From: an uncultured Ruminococcus sp.
GTDB taxonomy: Bacteria; Bacillota; Clostridia; Oscillospirales; Acutalibacteraceae
Direction of reading: 5' to 3'
Assembly (NCBI GenBank): GCA_902773045.1
Contig: CACYDE010000150.1
Coordinates: 1 to 16,685, forward strand
DNA length: 16,685 nt
In this document: piece after piece, positions 1 through 6,981 of the stretch
Layout: the number at the start of each line of letters is the position of its first letter
How positions within the stretch are numbered: position 1 is the stretch's first letter
Notes under the pieces: model-generated
What the model was told of the DNA's origin: nothing
The model's input: the letters and a program-made list of their open reading frames with translations, nothing else
Databases searched by the model: none
Made by a program: the position numbers and the translations under genes

Positions 1-242
1 TACGAAAGTATTCCTGCGAAAATTTGCCTTGTTCAAAACAAATTACCCTAAGCATAAATTGAAAATTTATTTCTTCACAGTTCCTAAATAAAATTATAAC
101 TATTTTGAAGAATTATGTCAACTGTTTTTTGTACAATACATTTCTTTCACCCTTTTTATTCAAAAATTTACAAATTCTGTCAAAAAAGGACGACAGTCTG
201 AATATATATAATATAATAAATTGTGAATAGGTCGGTGAGTGT
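1..242. other. AT-rich region upstream of sigK
   Basis: No gene is visible here. Positions 54-60 and 64-70 form a 7-bp A/T hairpin with a 3-nt loop, followed by TTCTT; it could be a weak terminator of an upstream gene. CTGTC at 177-181 pairs with GACAG at 192-196. A run of overlapping TATAAT hexamers (207-212 and 212-217) lies about 25 bases before the sigK start and could hold its -10 box, but I find no convincing -35 partner and no clear sigma-E type promoter. Confidence 0.3.
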
Positions 243-932
243 ATGTTTGGGACAATTATTTCATTTTTAAGCAATTTTGCTTTTGTTGCTGTTCTCCACG
301 TCATGGGAGCTGGTTCTTTTCCAAAGCCTCTGTCAAAGAAAGAAGAGGAAGAACAGCTTCAAAGAATGAAAAACGGGGATAAAAACGCGAGAAGTATTCT
401 TATTGAACACAATCTCCGTCTCGTGGCTCATATCGTCAAGAAATATTCGGGAATTTCAAACGAACGAGATGATCTTGTTTCCATAGGAACGATAGGTCTG
501 ATAAAGGCTGTTGATACTTTTAATGCGGAAAAAAGTATAAAGCTTTCAAGCTATGCTTCAAGATGTATTGAAAATGAAATATTAATGTATTTCAGAAACA
601 GAAAGAAAAACTCTCTTGATATCTCACTGGACGAATCTATTGATACAGATAAGGACGGAAACGCTTTGACGCTGATGGATATTCTCGCTTCCGAAGATAA
701 TATTCTCGATCAGATCGCTCTCAAAGTCAATTCCGAAAAAGTACACAAATTTATCGGGGAACTTCCAAAACGTGAACGCGATATCATCATAATGAGATAC
801 GGTCTTGACGGAAGTGAGCCGATGACTCAGAAAGAGATCGCAAAAAAGCTTGACATTTCAAGGTCTTACGTTTCGAGAATCGAAAAGAAAGCCATCGGAG
901 TTCTTTCCGGAAAGTTCAGTGATAACAGTTAA
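243..932 (+). CDS. sigK: RNA polymerase sporulation sigma factor SigK (pro-sigma-K)
   Basis: This is a sigma-70 family factor of 229 aa. In spore formers SigK directs late mother-cell transcription (coat, cortex and lysis genes). Residues 1-20 are hydrophobic and precede the FPKPLS motif at 27, matching the membrane-bound pro-sequence that the SpoIVFB protease removes in Bacillus. Region 2 follows: IEHNLRLVAHIVKKY (54-68), DDLVSIGTIGLIKA (76-89) and the -10 reader YASRCIENEILMYFR (104-118). Region 4.2 is a helix-turn-helix, TQKEIAKKLDISRSYVSRIE (195-214). The reading frame is intact, with no skin-type interruption. The ATG at 243 has a weak GGTGAG site a few bases upstream and gives the right pro-sequence length. 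The gene stands alone, closed by a terminator at about 1003, so it is probably controlled separately from nusB. The pro-sequence argues for SigK over SigE/SigF/SigG. Confidence 0.92.
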   Translation: MFGTIISFLSNFAFVAVLHVMGAGSFPKPLSKKEEEEQLQRMKNGDKNARSILIEHNLRLVAHIVKKYSGISNERDDLVSIGTIGLIKAVDTFNAEKSIKLSSYASRCIENEILMYFRNRKKNSLDISLDESIDTDKDGNALTLMDILASEDNILDQIALKVNSEKVHKFIGELPKRERDIIIMRYGLDGSEPMTQKEIAKKLDISRSYVSRIEKKAIGVLSGKFSDNS

Positions 933-1002
933 TCGGCAGATAATGAAATTTATTGATAAAGAAAGCAGTAATTTTACTGATATGGAGTCTCTCATGATAA
1001 AA

Positions 1003-1033
1003 GAGCCGCTTGTTTTGGCGGCTTCTTTGTTTT
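1003..1033 (+). terminator. Intrinsic terminator after sigK
   Basis: AGCCGC (1004-1009) pairs perfectly with GCGGCT (1018-1023), with an 8-nt loop and one extra G-U pair outside. It is followed by a T-rich stretch (TCTTTGTTTT). It lies 70 bases past the sigK stop and before the nusB promoter, so it separates the two transcription units. Confidence 0.82.
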
Positions 1034-1083
1034 CCGGGATAATAAATTATAAAAATGTAACATAATCACAGTGCAGTGAACTA

Positions 1084-1112
1084 TTGTTTTATTTTTGTCG
1101 ATGTGTTATAAT
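1084..1112 (+). promoter_or_regulatory. Sigma-A type promoter of the nusB operon
   Basis: TTGTTT at 1084-1089 is followed by a 17-base spacer and a perfect TATAAT at 1107-1112, with a TGT extended -10 directly before it (1104-1106). It lies 110 bases upstream of the nusB ATG. The leader carries a small hairpin, TCCGC (1130-1134) with GCGGA (1142-1146), of unknown role. This is the strongest promoter-like sequence seen between genes and the probable start of the long housekeeping run. Confidence 0.75.
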
Positions 1113-1222
1113 TACCATGTATCAGTGTTTCCGCGGTCTCTGCGGAGCTGCCGTGATTTTTGATCTACAATCGTTCACGGACTTTACTGTCAAATAACTA
1201 ACCCACAAACGAGGGATGAACT

Positions 1223-1678
1223 ATGAGTAATAATTCTAACAAGAAACATTTCAGCGAAGAGGAAAAAAACGCCTATAAAGCTAAGATGCGAGAAATTCGC
1301 GAACAGACCTTTGCTGTTCTTTTTGAAATGACCTTCAGCGACGATTCTTACGAAGATATTCTTGACGCCGCCGTTGAGTCGAGAATGATAGAAGCGGAAA
1401 AATATATGACGGATATCCTTGAATATTATTCCCAAAATAAAGACAAGGTTGACGAAACAATAAAAGCCAATATCAAAGGCTGGACTATCGACCGCCTTTC
1501 GAGAACGACTCTCAGCGTTCTCCGGCTTGCGGTTTCCGAAATGAACGCTGTTTCGACCCGCGAGGGTATCGTTATCAATGAAGCTGTTGAGATCGCAAAA
1601 AAATATGCCGCACCGAAAGAAGCCGCTTTTGTCAATGGCGTTCTCGGTTCGATCGTGAAAAACAAATCTGCGGAGTAA
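1223..1678 (+). CDS. nusB: Transcription antitermination factor NusB
   Basis: NusB (151 aa) binds boxA RNA together with ribosomal protein S10 and supports antitermination, mainly of rRNA operons. The all-helical family pattern is plain: REQTFAVLFEMTF (26-38), W87 and RLSRTTLSVLRLAVSEM (91-107), then INEAVEIAKKY (118-128) and FVNGVLGSIV (136-145), the most conserved C-terminal block. The ATG at 1223 has a GAGGGA ribosome site at 1211-1216. An extra charged tail of about 20 residues precedes the usual N-terminus. It is the first gene after the promoter at 1084. Its stop is two bases before the next gene, whose ribosome site (GGAG, 1672-1675) lies inside the end of nusB. Confidence 0.95.
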   Translation: MSNNSNKKHFSEEEKNAYKAKMREIREQTFAVLFEMTFSDDSYEDILDAAVESRMIEAEKYMTDILEYYSQNKDKVDETIKANIKGWTIDRLSRTTLSVLRLAVSEMNAVSTREGIVINEAVEIAKKYAAPKEAAFVNGVLGSIVKNKSAE

Positions 1679-1680
1679 TT

Positions 1681-2643
1681 ATGAAAAAAAGTAAATTTGT
1701 TCTTGGAATAGATACAAGCAATTACACGACTTCCGCCGCACTCTATGACCTTGAAAACAAAAATGTTATTCACAAAAGAAAACTTCTTCCCGTGGCTAAG
1801 GGTCAATCGGGTTTAAGACAGAGCGACGCCGTCTTTCATCACACGGCAGCGCTTCATGCTGTCATTGGGGAGCTTATGTGCGGATTTGACGAAAAGCCGG
1901 AAATAGCATGCGTCGGCGTTTCATCACGTCCGAGAGACCGAGAAGATTCTTATATGCCTTGTTTTACGGTCGGCGTGAATGCCGCGAATATTCTGGGTTC
2001 GGTGCTCAAAGTTCCGGTTTATTGCTTTTCTCATCAGATGGGGCATATTGCGGCTGCGATATACTCGATCGGAGATCAGAGCTTTTTCGATCGTGAATTT
2101 ATTGCGTTTCATGTTTCGGGAGGAACTACGGAAGCCGTTCTTGTGAAGCCCGACGCCGAGAAGATTTTTAAGACTGAAATTGTCGGACGGACTCTTGATC
2201 TCCACGCAGGACAGGCGATAGACCGCGTCGGAGTTTCGCTTGGACTTTCTTTTCCGTGCGGCAGAGAACTCGAGAATCTTGCTCTTTCCTGCGGGAAGAA
2301 TATAAAAATAAAGACCTGCGTGAAAAACACGGATTGCTGCCTTTCCGGGATCCAGAATATCTGTGAAAAGATGATCGCAAACGGTGACGATCCTTCCGAG
2401 GCCGCATTGACGTGTCTTACTTTCATCGGGAAAACGCTCGAGGGAATGTGTTCGGCGATCACGGAAACTTACGGTGATATGCCTGTTCTCTTCGCCGGGG
2501 GAGTAATGTCGAATTCCATCATCAGAAAAATGCTTTCCGAAAAATTCCGCTGCGTTTTCGCCGTTCCCGAATTTTCAACGGATAATGCCTGCGGTACGGC
2601 TGTCCTTGCTGCGTACAAAATGAAAAAGGAGCTTGAAAAATGA
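1681..2643 (+). CDS. Kae1/TsaD-like ATPase paralogue (peptidase M22 family)
   Basis: The 320-aa protein belongs to the ASKHA-fold family that includes TsaD/Kae1, which makes the t6A base of tRNA. Seen: an N-terminal phosphate-binding strand, VLGIDTSNYTTSAAL (7-21); the metal-site pair H118 and H122 in SHQMGH; SGGTTEAV (146-153); a divergent TLDLHAGQAIDRVGVSLGL block (171-189); FAGGVMSN (271-278); and STDNACGTA (299-307) with the third metal ligand D301. The metal ligands and nucleotide loops are therefore kept. The sequence departs from true TsaD in the first loop (IDTSNYTT instead of an IETSCDET-type motif) and in LDLHAGQA. Firmicutes usually carry TsaD elsewhere, next to tsaB/tsaE, so I call this a paralogue of unknown substrate. 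It is tightly coupled: two bases after nusB, and its stop overlaps the xseA start (ATGA at 2640-2643). Confidence 0.82.
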   Translation: MKKSKFVLGIDTSNYTTSAALYDLENKNVIHKRKLLPVAKGQSGLRQSDAVFHHTAALHAVIGELMCGFDEKPEIACVGVSSRPRDREDSYMPCFTVGVNAANILGSVLKVPVYCFSHQMGHIAAAIYSIGDQSFFDREFIAFHVSGGTTEAVLVKPDAEKIFKTEIVGRTLDLHAGQAIDRVGVSLGLSFPCGRELENLALSCGKNIKIKTCVKNTDCCLSGIQNICEKMIANGDDPSEAALTCLTFIGKTLEGMCSAITETYGDMPVLFAGGVMSNSIIRKMLSEKFRCVFAVPEFSTDNACGTAVLAAYKMKKELEK

Positions 2644-3842
2644 GCGCTTCGGTTCTGACCGTTTCCCAAGTCAATTCTTATGTGAAAATGCTGATGGATT
2701 CGGATACTCATTTGAAAAATATTTTTATCACCGGAGAGATCTCCAATTTTAACAATAACTATCGCTCGGGTCATCTGTACTTTTCTCTGAAAGATGAAAG
2801 GTCGCTGATAAAGTCGGTAATGTTTTCCTCAAACGCTTCAAGGCTCAGGTTTAAGCCTGCGGACGGAATGAAAGTGATTGTCAGCGGAAGAGTTTCGGTT
2901 TACGAAGCGTCGGGACAGTATCAGCTATATGTTGAAAGCATGCAGCCCGACGGAATAGGAGCGTTGACGATCGCTTACGAACAGCTTAAAGAAAAGCTTT
3001 CCGAAGAAGGACTTTTTGATAACGATCATAAGCTTCCGGTCCCCGAATTTCCCAAGAGAATAGGAGTTATAACGTCATCGACGGGAGCGGTTATCCGCGA
3101 CATCAAAAACGTTGTTTCAAGGCGATGTCCGTTGACCGAGATAGTTTTGTGTCCGACGTCGGTTCAGGGGGATCACGCCGCGAATGAGTTGTCGCGTGCC
3201 GTGAAGCTGTTTAATAAACAAAATGACGTTGACGTTATAATTATCGGACGGGGTGGCGGATCGTTTGAAGACCTGAACTGTTTCAATGACGAGAGTCTTG
3301 TCCGAACCATATATGCTTCCGGAATACCCGTGATCTCGGCGGTGGGACACGAAACCGATTTTACGCTTTGTGATTTTGTTTCCGATCTTCGTGCGCCGAC
3401 TCCCTCGGCTGCGGCGGAGCTTGCGGTTCCCGACCGAGACGTGCTTTTCAAGGAAGTGAGTCTTCTCGGTGAATTGATACGCAATTGCGCAGAGAATAAG
3501 CTTTATTCCGAGATCCGGTCGGTTGATAAGCTGAACGGTAAATTGTCGGGATTCAGCCTTGAAACGTATATTTTAAACGAGAAAACGTATCTGTCATCGC
3601 TTAATAAAAATATAAATTACCTTTTTAAAAATAAAATTGATCTCGAAAAAGCCATGGTCACCGCAGCGGCGGATAAGATCGGCGCGCTCAGCCCGATAAA
3701 TCTTTTGAAAAAAGGCTACAGCGTTGTTTTTAAAGATAACGCCGCCGTTTCCTCGGTCAAAAATACCGCAGTGGGTGATAAGATCAGGGTTAAGATGTCT
3801 GACGGAGAGATAGGCTGTCTGATCGAAGAGATAAAGAATTAA
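2640..3842 (+). CDS. xseA: Exodeoxyribonuclease VII large subunit XseA
   Basis: This is the catalytic subunit of exonuclease VII, which degrades single-stranded DNA from both ends to short oligonucleotides. The N-terminal OB-fold (about 1-100) starts with LTVSQVNSYVKMLMDSD and contains ITGEISNF and SGHLYFSLKD. The catalytic domain follows: RIGVITSSTGAVIRDI (140-155), GRGGGSFEDL (203-212), AVGHETDFTL (234-243) and RAPTPSAAAEL (251-261). The C-terminal helical region is short, so the protein (400 aa) is somewhat smaller than the roughly 450-aa E. coli form. The start overlaps the previous stop (ATGA), with AAGGAG at 2626-2631, which implies translational coupling. The small subunit follows directly. 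Confidence 0.96.
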   Translation: MSASVLTVSQVNSYVKMLMDSDTHLKNIFITGEISNFNNNYRSGHLYFSLKDERSLIKSVMFSSNASRLRFKPADGMKVIVSGRVSVYEASGQYQLYVESMQPDGIGALTIAYEQLKEKLSEEGLFDNDHKLPVPEFPKRIGVITSSTGAVIRDIKNVVSRRCPLTEIVLCPTSVQGDHAANELSRAVKLFNKQNDVDVIIIGRGGGSFEDLNCFNDESLVRTIYASGIPVISAVGHETDFTLCDFVSDLRAPTPSAAAELAVPDRDVLFKEVSLLGELIRNCAENKLYSEIRSVDKLNGKLSGFSLETYILNEKTYLSSLNKNINYLFKNKIDLEKAMVTAAADKIGALSPINLLKKGYSVVFKDNAAVSSVKNTAVGDKIRVKMSDGEIGCLIEEIKN

Positions 3843-3856
3843 AAGGAGATAATTCC

Positions 3857-4060
3857 GTGAAAGAATATAAAACTTATGAGGCGGCAAAAAAACGTCTCGA
3901 AGAGATTGCAGCAAAGCTTGAGGATAAAGACATTACGCTCGAAAAATCCATGGAACTTTACGAAGAGGGGACTAAGCTTGTTGCGGTCTGCTATGAAAAA
4001 TTAAAAAATGCCGAACTGAAATTTTCTCAGATCTCTCTGAGTGAATCGGGGGATAATTAA
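3857..4060 (+). CDS. xseB: Exodeoxyribonuclease VII small subunit XseB
   Basis: A 67-aa helical-hairpin protein that binds the XseA C-terminal region to form exonuclease VII. The family pattern is clear: YEAAKKRLEEIAAKLEDKD, then ITLEKSMELYEEGTKL and a third helix with CYEKLKNAELK. The length is normal. The start is GTG at 3857, with a strong AAGGAG site at 3843-3848, eight bases before it; that site touches the xseA stop. The order xseA-xseB-ispA is typical of Firmicutes. Confidence 0.95.
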   Translation: MKEYKTYEAAKKRLEEIAAKLEDKDITLEKSMELYEEGTKLVAVCYEKLKNAELKFSQISLSESGDN

Positions 4061-4062
4061 AA

Positions 4063-4935
4063 ATGGAAAACAAATATCTTTCTCTTATTGAAGAACATCT
4101 TCCGCGGCTTCTGCCCGATGAAGAAACAACGGAGAAGAATGTGATAAAAGCAATGAAATACAGTCTTCTTGCGCCGGGAAAAAGACTTCGTCCGACTCTG
4201 ACTTTGGCATTCTGCGAGATGTGCGGCGGCGATGTGAAAACCGCTCTTCCTTATGCCTGCGCCGTCGAAATGATACATTCCTATTCCCTGATACATGATG
4301 ATCTCCCGTGCATGGACGATGACGATCTCAGAAGAGGACGTCCGTCGAATCATATCGTTTTCGGTGAAGACATTGCCCTGCTTGCGGGAGACGCTCTGCA
4401 GTCGCTTGCTTTTGAAGTTATGCTCTGTGACGAAGCATTGTCGCTTTCGGGGCTTAAAGGCGCAAAGGCTGCAGGTATACTTGCGAATGCCGCAGGTGCT
4501 GTGGGAATGGTTGGCGGTCAGACCATAGACATTGAAACGGAGGGAAAGAACCCTTCGATAGAAACTATAAAGGAAATGTACTCCAAGAAGACAGGCGCGC
4601 TCATCAAGGCTGCGTGTCTGATGGGGTGCAGTCTTGCAGGCGCGGACGCGGAAAAGCTCAAAGCCGCCGAAAAATATGCCGAAAAAATCGGTCTTGCGTT
4701 TCAGATAGTAGATGATATCCTTGATGTAACGTCGACGGTGGAAACTCTCGGAAAACCGATCGGAAGTGACAGTGACAACGAAAAGGTAAATTATGTTACC
4801 GAATTCGGTATTGAACGATCAAGAGAGATAGTTTCTCGTCTGACGAAAGAGGCTGTTGAAATATTGACAGCATTTGACGGGGATACTTCATTTTTGAAGG
4901 AGCTTGCGCTGAATCTTTCCGAACGTGCCTATTGA
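4063..4935 (+). CDS. ispA: Polyprenyl (farnesyl/geranylgeranyl) diphosphate synthase
   Basis: Condenses isopentenyl diphosphate with allylic diphosphates to make C15 (or C20) prenyl diphosphate, the precursor of undecaprenyl phosphate and quinone tails. Motifs seen: PGKRLRP (38-44), which binds IPP diphosphate; the first Asp-rich motif DDLPCMDDDDLRRGRPSNH (79-97) in the DDx4D form; GGQTIDIE (151-158); KKTGAL (175-180); and the second Asp-rich motif FQIVDDILDVT (213-223). The length (290 aa) is normal. Chain length cannot be settled by eye, but the residues before the first Asp motif (IHSYSLIH) are like IspA. The ATG at 4063 follows a G-rich site (4048-4052) at the end of xseB. Dxs downstream supplies the same pathway. 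Confidence 0.93.
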   Translation: MENKYLSLIEEHLPRLLPDEETTEKNVIKAMKYSLLAPGKRLRPTLTLAFCEMCGGDVKTALPYACAVEMIHSYSLIHDDLPCMDDDDLRRGRPSNHIVFGEDIALLAGDALQSLAFEVMLCDEALSLSGLKGAKAAGILANAAGAVGMVGGQTIDIETEGKNPSIETIKEMYSKKTGALIKAACLMGCSLAGADAEKLKAAEKYAEKIGLAFQIVDDILDVTSTVETLGKPIGSDSDNEKVNYVTEFGIERSREIVSRLTKEAVEILTAFDGDTSFLKELALNLSERAY

Positions 4936-4941
4936 TTATTT

Positions 4942-5059
4942 CACTCAAACTTTTGCCGGCGAGTGCCGAAGACGATTCCGCTGCTGCTCTGCTTTAACTG
5001 AAAGTCGTAAAGTATATCCTTCATGCGAGATCCCGATATCGGCGTCGGAAATTTGAGTG
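4942..5059 (+). ncRNA. Candidate structured RNA in the ispA-dxs spacer
   Basis: The spacer is 174 bases in a run that otherwise has gaps of a few bases. CACTCAAA (4942-4949) pairs perfectly with TTTGAGTG (5052-5059). The helix continues inward after a 2-nt bulge: TTT (4952-4954) with AAA (5049-5051), one bulged G, then CCGGC (4956-4960) with GTCGG (5044-5048) including one G-U pair. After a GAGT bulge, GCCGA (4965-4969) pairs with TCGGC (5039-5043). That is about 21 pairs closing a loop of roughly 70 nt in which I see no strong fold. There is no U-tract, so it is not a terminator. It could be a leader element of dxs, a processed RNA, or a decayed palindromic repeat. I do not recognise a known riboswitch core. 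Strand is assumed from the flanking genes. Confidence 0.45.
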
Positions 5060-5084
5060 GCTGATAATATAAATATTATATAAC
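5053..5084 (+). promoter_or_regulatory. Possible weak promoter before dxs
   Basis: TTGAGT (5053-5058) lies 18 bases before TATATA (5077-5082) within an AT-rich stretch that also holds a self-complementary ATAATAT/ATATTAT. The -35-like hexamer overlaps the 3' arm of the helix at 5052-5059. The match is modest and AT-rich DNA gives such hits by chance, but it would let dxs be transcribed independently of the upstream operon. Confidence 0.25.
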
Positions 5085-5109
5085 TTTTTAACCAAAGGGA
5101 ATGAAAACT

Positions 5110-6966
5110 TTGAAAGACTCTTCTTACGAATATCTTGACAAGATAAATTCGCCGTCCGATCTGAAAAAATTATCCGTGGACGAGCTTGATATCCTCTGTT
5201 CCGAGATAAGAGATAAGTTAATAAAAACAGTCGCAAAAAACGGAGGTCATCTCTCTCCGAATCTCGGAACGGTGGAACTTACGGTTGCGATGCATTACGT
5301 CTATGATCTTCCCGAAGATGAGATAGTCTGGGACGTCGGTCATCAGGCATATACCCATAAACTTCTGACAGGCCGCCGTGACAGGCTGGATACTATCAGA
5401 ACAAAAGGCGGTCTGTCCGGTTTCCCGAAAAGAAAAGAGAGTCCGTATGACGCTTTTAACGTCGGTCACAGCAGCACGTCGATATCCGCCGCATACGGTA
5501 TCGCCAAAGCTAAAGAGATCAGAGGTGAAAAAGGAAGAACTATCGCGGTAATAGGTGATGGGGCTTTGACAGGCGGACTTGCATACGAGGGACTCAACAA
5601 CGCGGGTCGTGCGAACAAGAATTTCACGGTGATCCTCAACGATAACAAGATGTCGATCTCGAGAAATGTCGGTTCGATCGCAAAATACCTGACCCACATA
5701 AGAATCCGACCGGGTTATATCCGCACCAAAAAGGTGGTTGAAAAAATACTTATTCATACGCCTCTTATAGGAAATCCTCTGAGAAAGCTTCTTCTCAATT
5801 CAAAATCAAGGCTGAGAATTTCGGTTTACAGGAATACGATCTTTGAGGATCTGGGTTTCGTCTATTACGGACCGGTTGACGGACATGATATCAGAAAGCT
5901 GATAGACGCGCTCAATGCCTCGAAAAATGTAAATCAGGGCGTTCTTATCCACGTTATGACTACGAAGGGAAAAGGATATCAGTTTGCGGAGGATGATCCC
6001 AAATCTTTTCACGGAATTTCAAAATTCGACATTGAGAGCGGTGAACCGATCAGCTCCCGGAAAGGATTTTCCGCTCACTTCGGAGAGGTTCTCTGCGGGA
6101 TTGCCGAAAAAGACGGACGGGTGTGTGCAATTTCCGCAGCAATGAAAATAGGAACAGGTCTTAATGAATTTTCGAGAAAATATAAAGATAGATTCTTTGA
6201 CGTCGGAATTGCGGAGGAGCATGCGGTGACATTTGCCGCAGGACTTGCGGCGGGAGAAATGATCCCTGTTTTTGCGGTCTACTCTTCTTTTCTCCAGCGT
6301 TCTTACGATCAGATAATTCACGATGCTGCCGCTCAGGAACTTCATATTATCCTTGCGATCGACAGAGCCGGGATCGTCGGCGAGGACGGAGAAACTCATC
6401 AGGGAGTTTTTGATGTTCCGATGCTCAACAATATCCCGAACGTAACTATCTATTCTCCGTGCTATTTTGACGAACTCACTTCCTGTCTCTACACCGCCAT
6501 TTACAAGACAGACGGGATAGCGGCAGTGAGATATCCCAGGGGCGGAGAGCCTTATCGTCCGGAAAACTATGAACCGAATGACGTTTATTCGGTTTACGGC
6601 AGCGGAAAGGATGCTGTAATTGTGACATACGGAAGAATATTTTCCCATGCGGCACAAGCTAAGGAAATTCTTGAAGAAAAAGGGAAAAAGGTCACGGTCA
6701 TTAAACTGAACAGGATCAAACCCATCTCGGAAGCGGCAGTTGAGAAAGCGGCTGAGTTTGAGAGAGTTTATTTCTTCGAAGAGGGGATAGAAACAGGAGG
6801 GATCGGAGAAATGTTTTTCTTCATGCTCCGTGATTTCGGATTTAAGGGAGATTTTGAATTAACAGGAATTAAAGATAAATTTGTACCGCAGTCTACGGTT
6901 GACGAAGCGCTTTCCGATCTCGGTCTTGACTGCTGCGGAATAGTCAACAAACTGACATGGAATTGA
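5110..6966 (+). CDS. dxs: 1-deoxy-D-xylulose-5-phosphate synthase
   Basis: Thiamine-diphosphate enzyme that joins pyruvate and glyceraldehyde 3-phosphate, the first step of the MEP route to isoprenoids; IspA upstream uses the end products. Seen, numbered from TTG 5110: DVGHQAYTHKLLTGR (75-89), FNVGHSSTSISAAYG (116-130), the ThDP signature GDGALTGG (149-156) through NDNKMSIS (177-184), YYGPVDGHD (252-260), FDVGIAEEHAVTFAAG (363-378) with the catalytic Glu at 369, and DRAGIVGEDGETHQG (418-432). The length of 618 aa is full. An in-frame ATG at 5101 directly abuts the only ribosome site (AAAGGGA, 5094-5100), which is too close. TTG at 5110 has the proper spacing, so I prefer it; the difference is three residues. 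Confidence 0.96.
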   Translation: MKDSSYEYLDKINSPSDLKKLSVDELDILCSEIRDKLIKTVAKNGGHLSPNLGTVELTVAMHYVYDLPEDEIVWDVGHQAYTHKLLTGRRDRLDTIRTKGGLSGFPKRKESPYDAFNVGHSSTSISAAYGIAKAKEIRGEKGRTIAVIGDGALTGGLAYEGLNNAGRANKNFTVILNDNKMSISRNVGSIAKYLTHIRIRPGYIRTKKVVEKILIHTPLIGNPLRKLLLNSKSRLRISVYRNTIFEDLGFVYYGPVDGHDIRKLIDALNASKNVNQGVLIHVMTTKGKGYQFAEDDPKSFHGISKFDIESGEPISSRKGFSAHFGEVLCGIAEKDGRVCAISAAMKIGTGLNEFSRKYKDRFFDVGIAEEHAVTFAAGLAAGEMIPVFAVYSSFLQRSYDQIIHDAAAQELHIILAIDRAGIVGEDGETHQGVFDVPMLNNIPNVTIYSPCYFDELTSCLYTAIYKTDGIAAVRYPRGGEPYRPENYEPNDVYSVYGSGKDAVIVTYGRIFSHAAQAKEILEEKGKKVTVIKLNRIKPISEAAVEKAAEFERVYFFEEGIETGGIGEMFFFMLRDFGFKGDFELTGIKDKFVPQSTVDEALSDLGLDCCGIVNKLTWN

Positions 6967-6981
6967 TTTGAGGGTGATTTT

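Noticed and set aside
1003..1033. Riboswitch or regulatory leader after sigK
   Set aside because: A single 6-bp GC stem followed by a T-rich tract is fully explained as an intrinsic terminator.
1681..2643. Canonical TsaD (t6A synthase)
   Set aside because: The first phosphate loop and the LDLHAGQA block differ from true TsaD and the neighbours are not tsaB/tsaE; kept as a paralogue with that uncertainty stated.
4936..5100. OLE RNA (known from the ispA-dxs region of extremophilic Firmicutes)
   Set aside because: OLE is about 600 nt and accompanied by the OapA membrane-protein gene; this spacer is 174 nt and no oapA is present.
4936..5109. TPP riboswitch upstream of dxs (a thiamine-dependent enzyme)
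   Set aside because: The conserved CTGAGA and ACCTGATC-type core motifs are not seen, and Dxs is not normally under TPP control.
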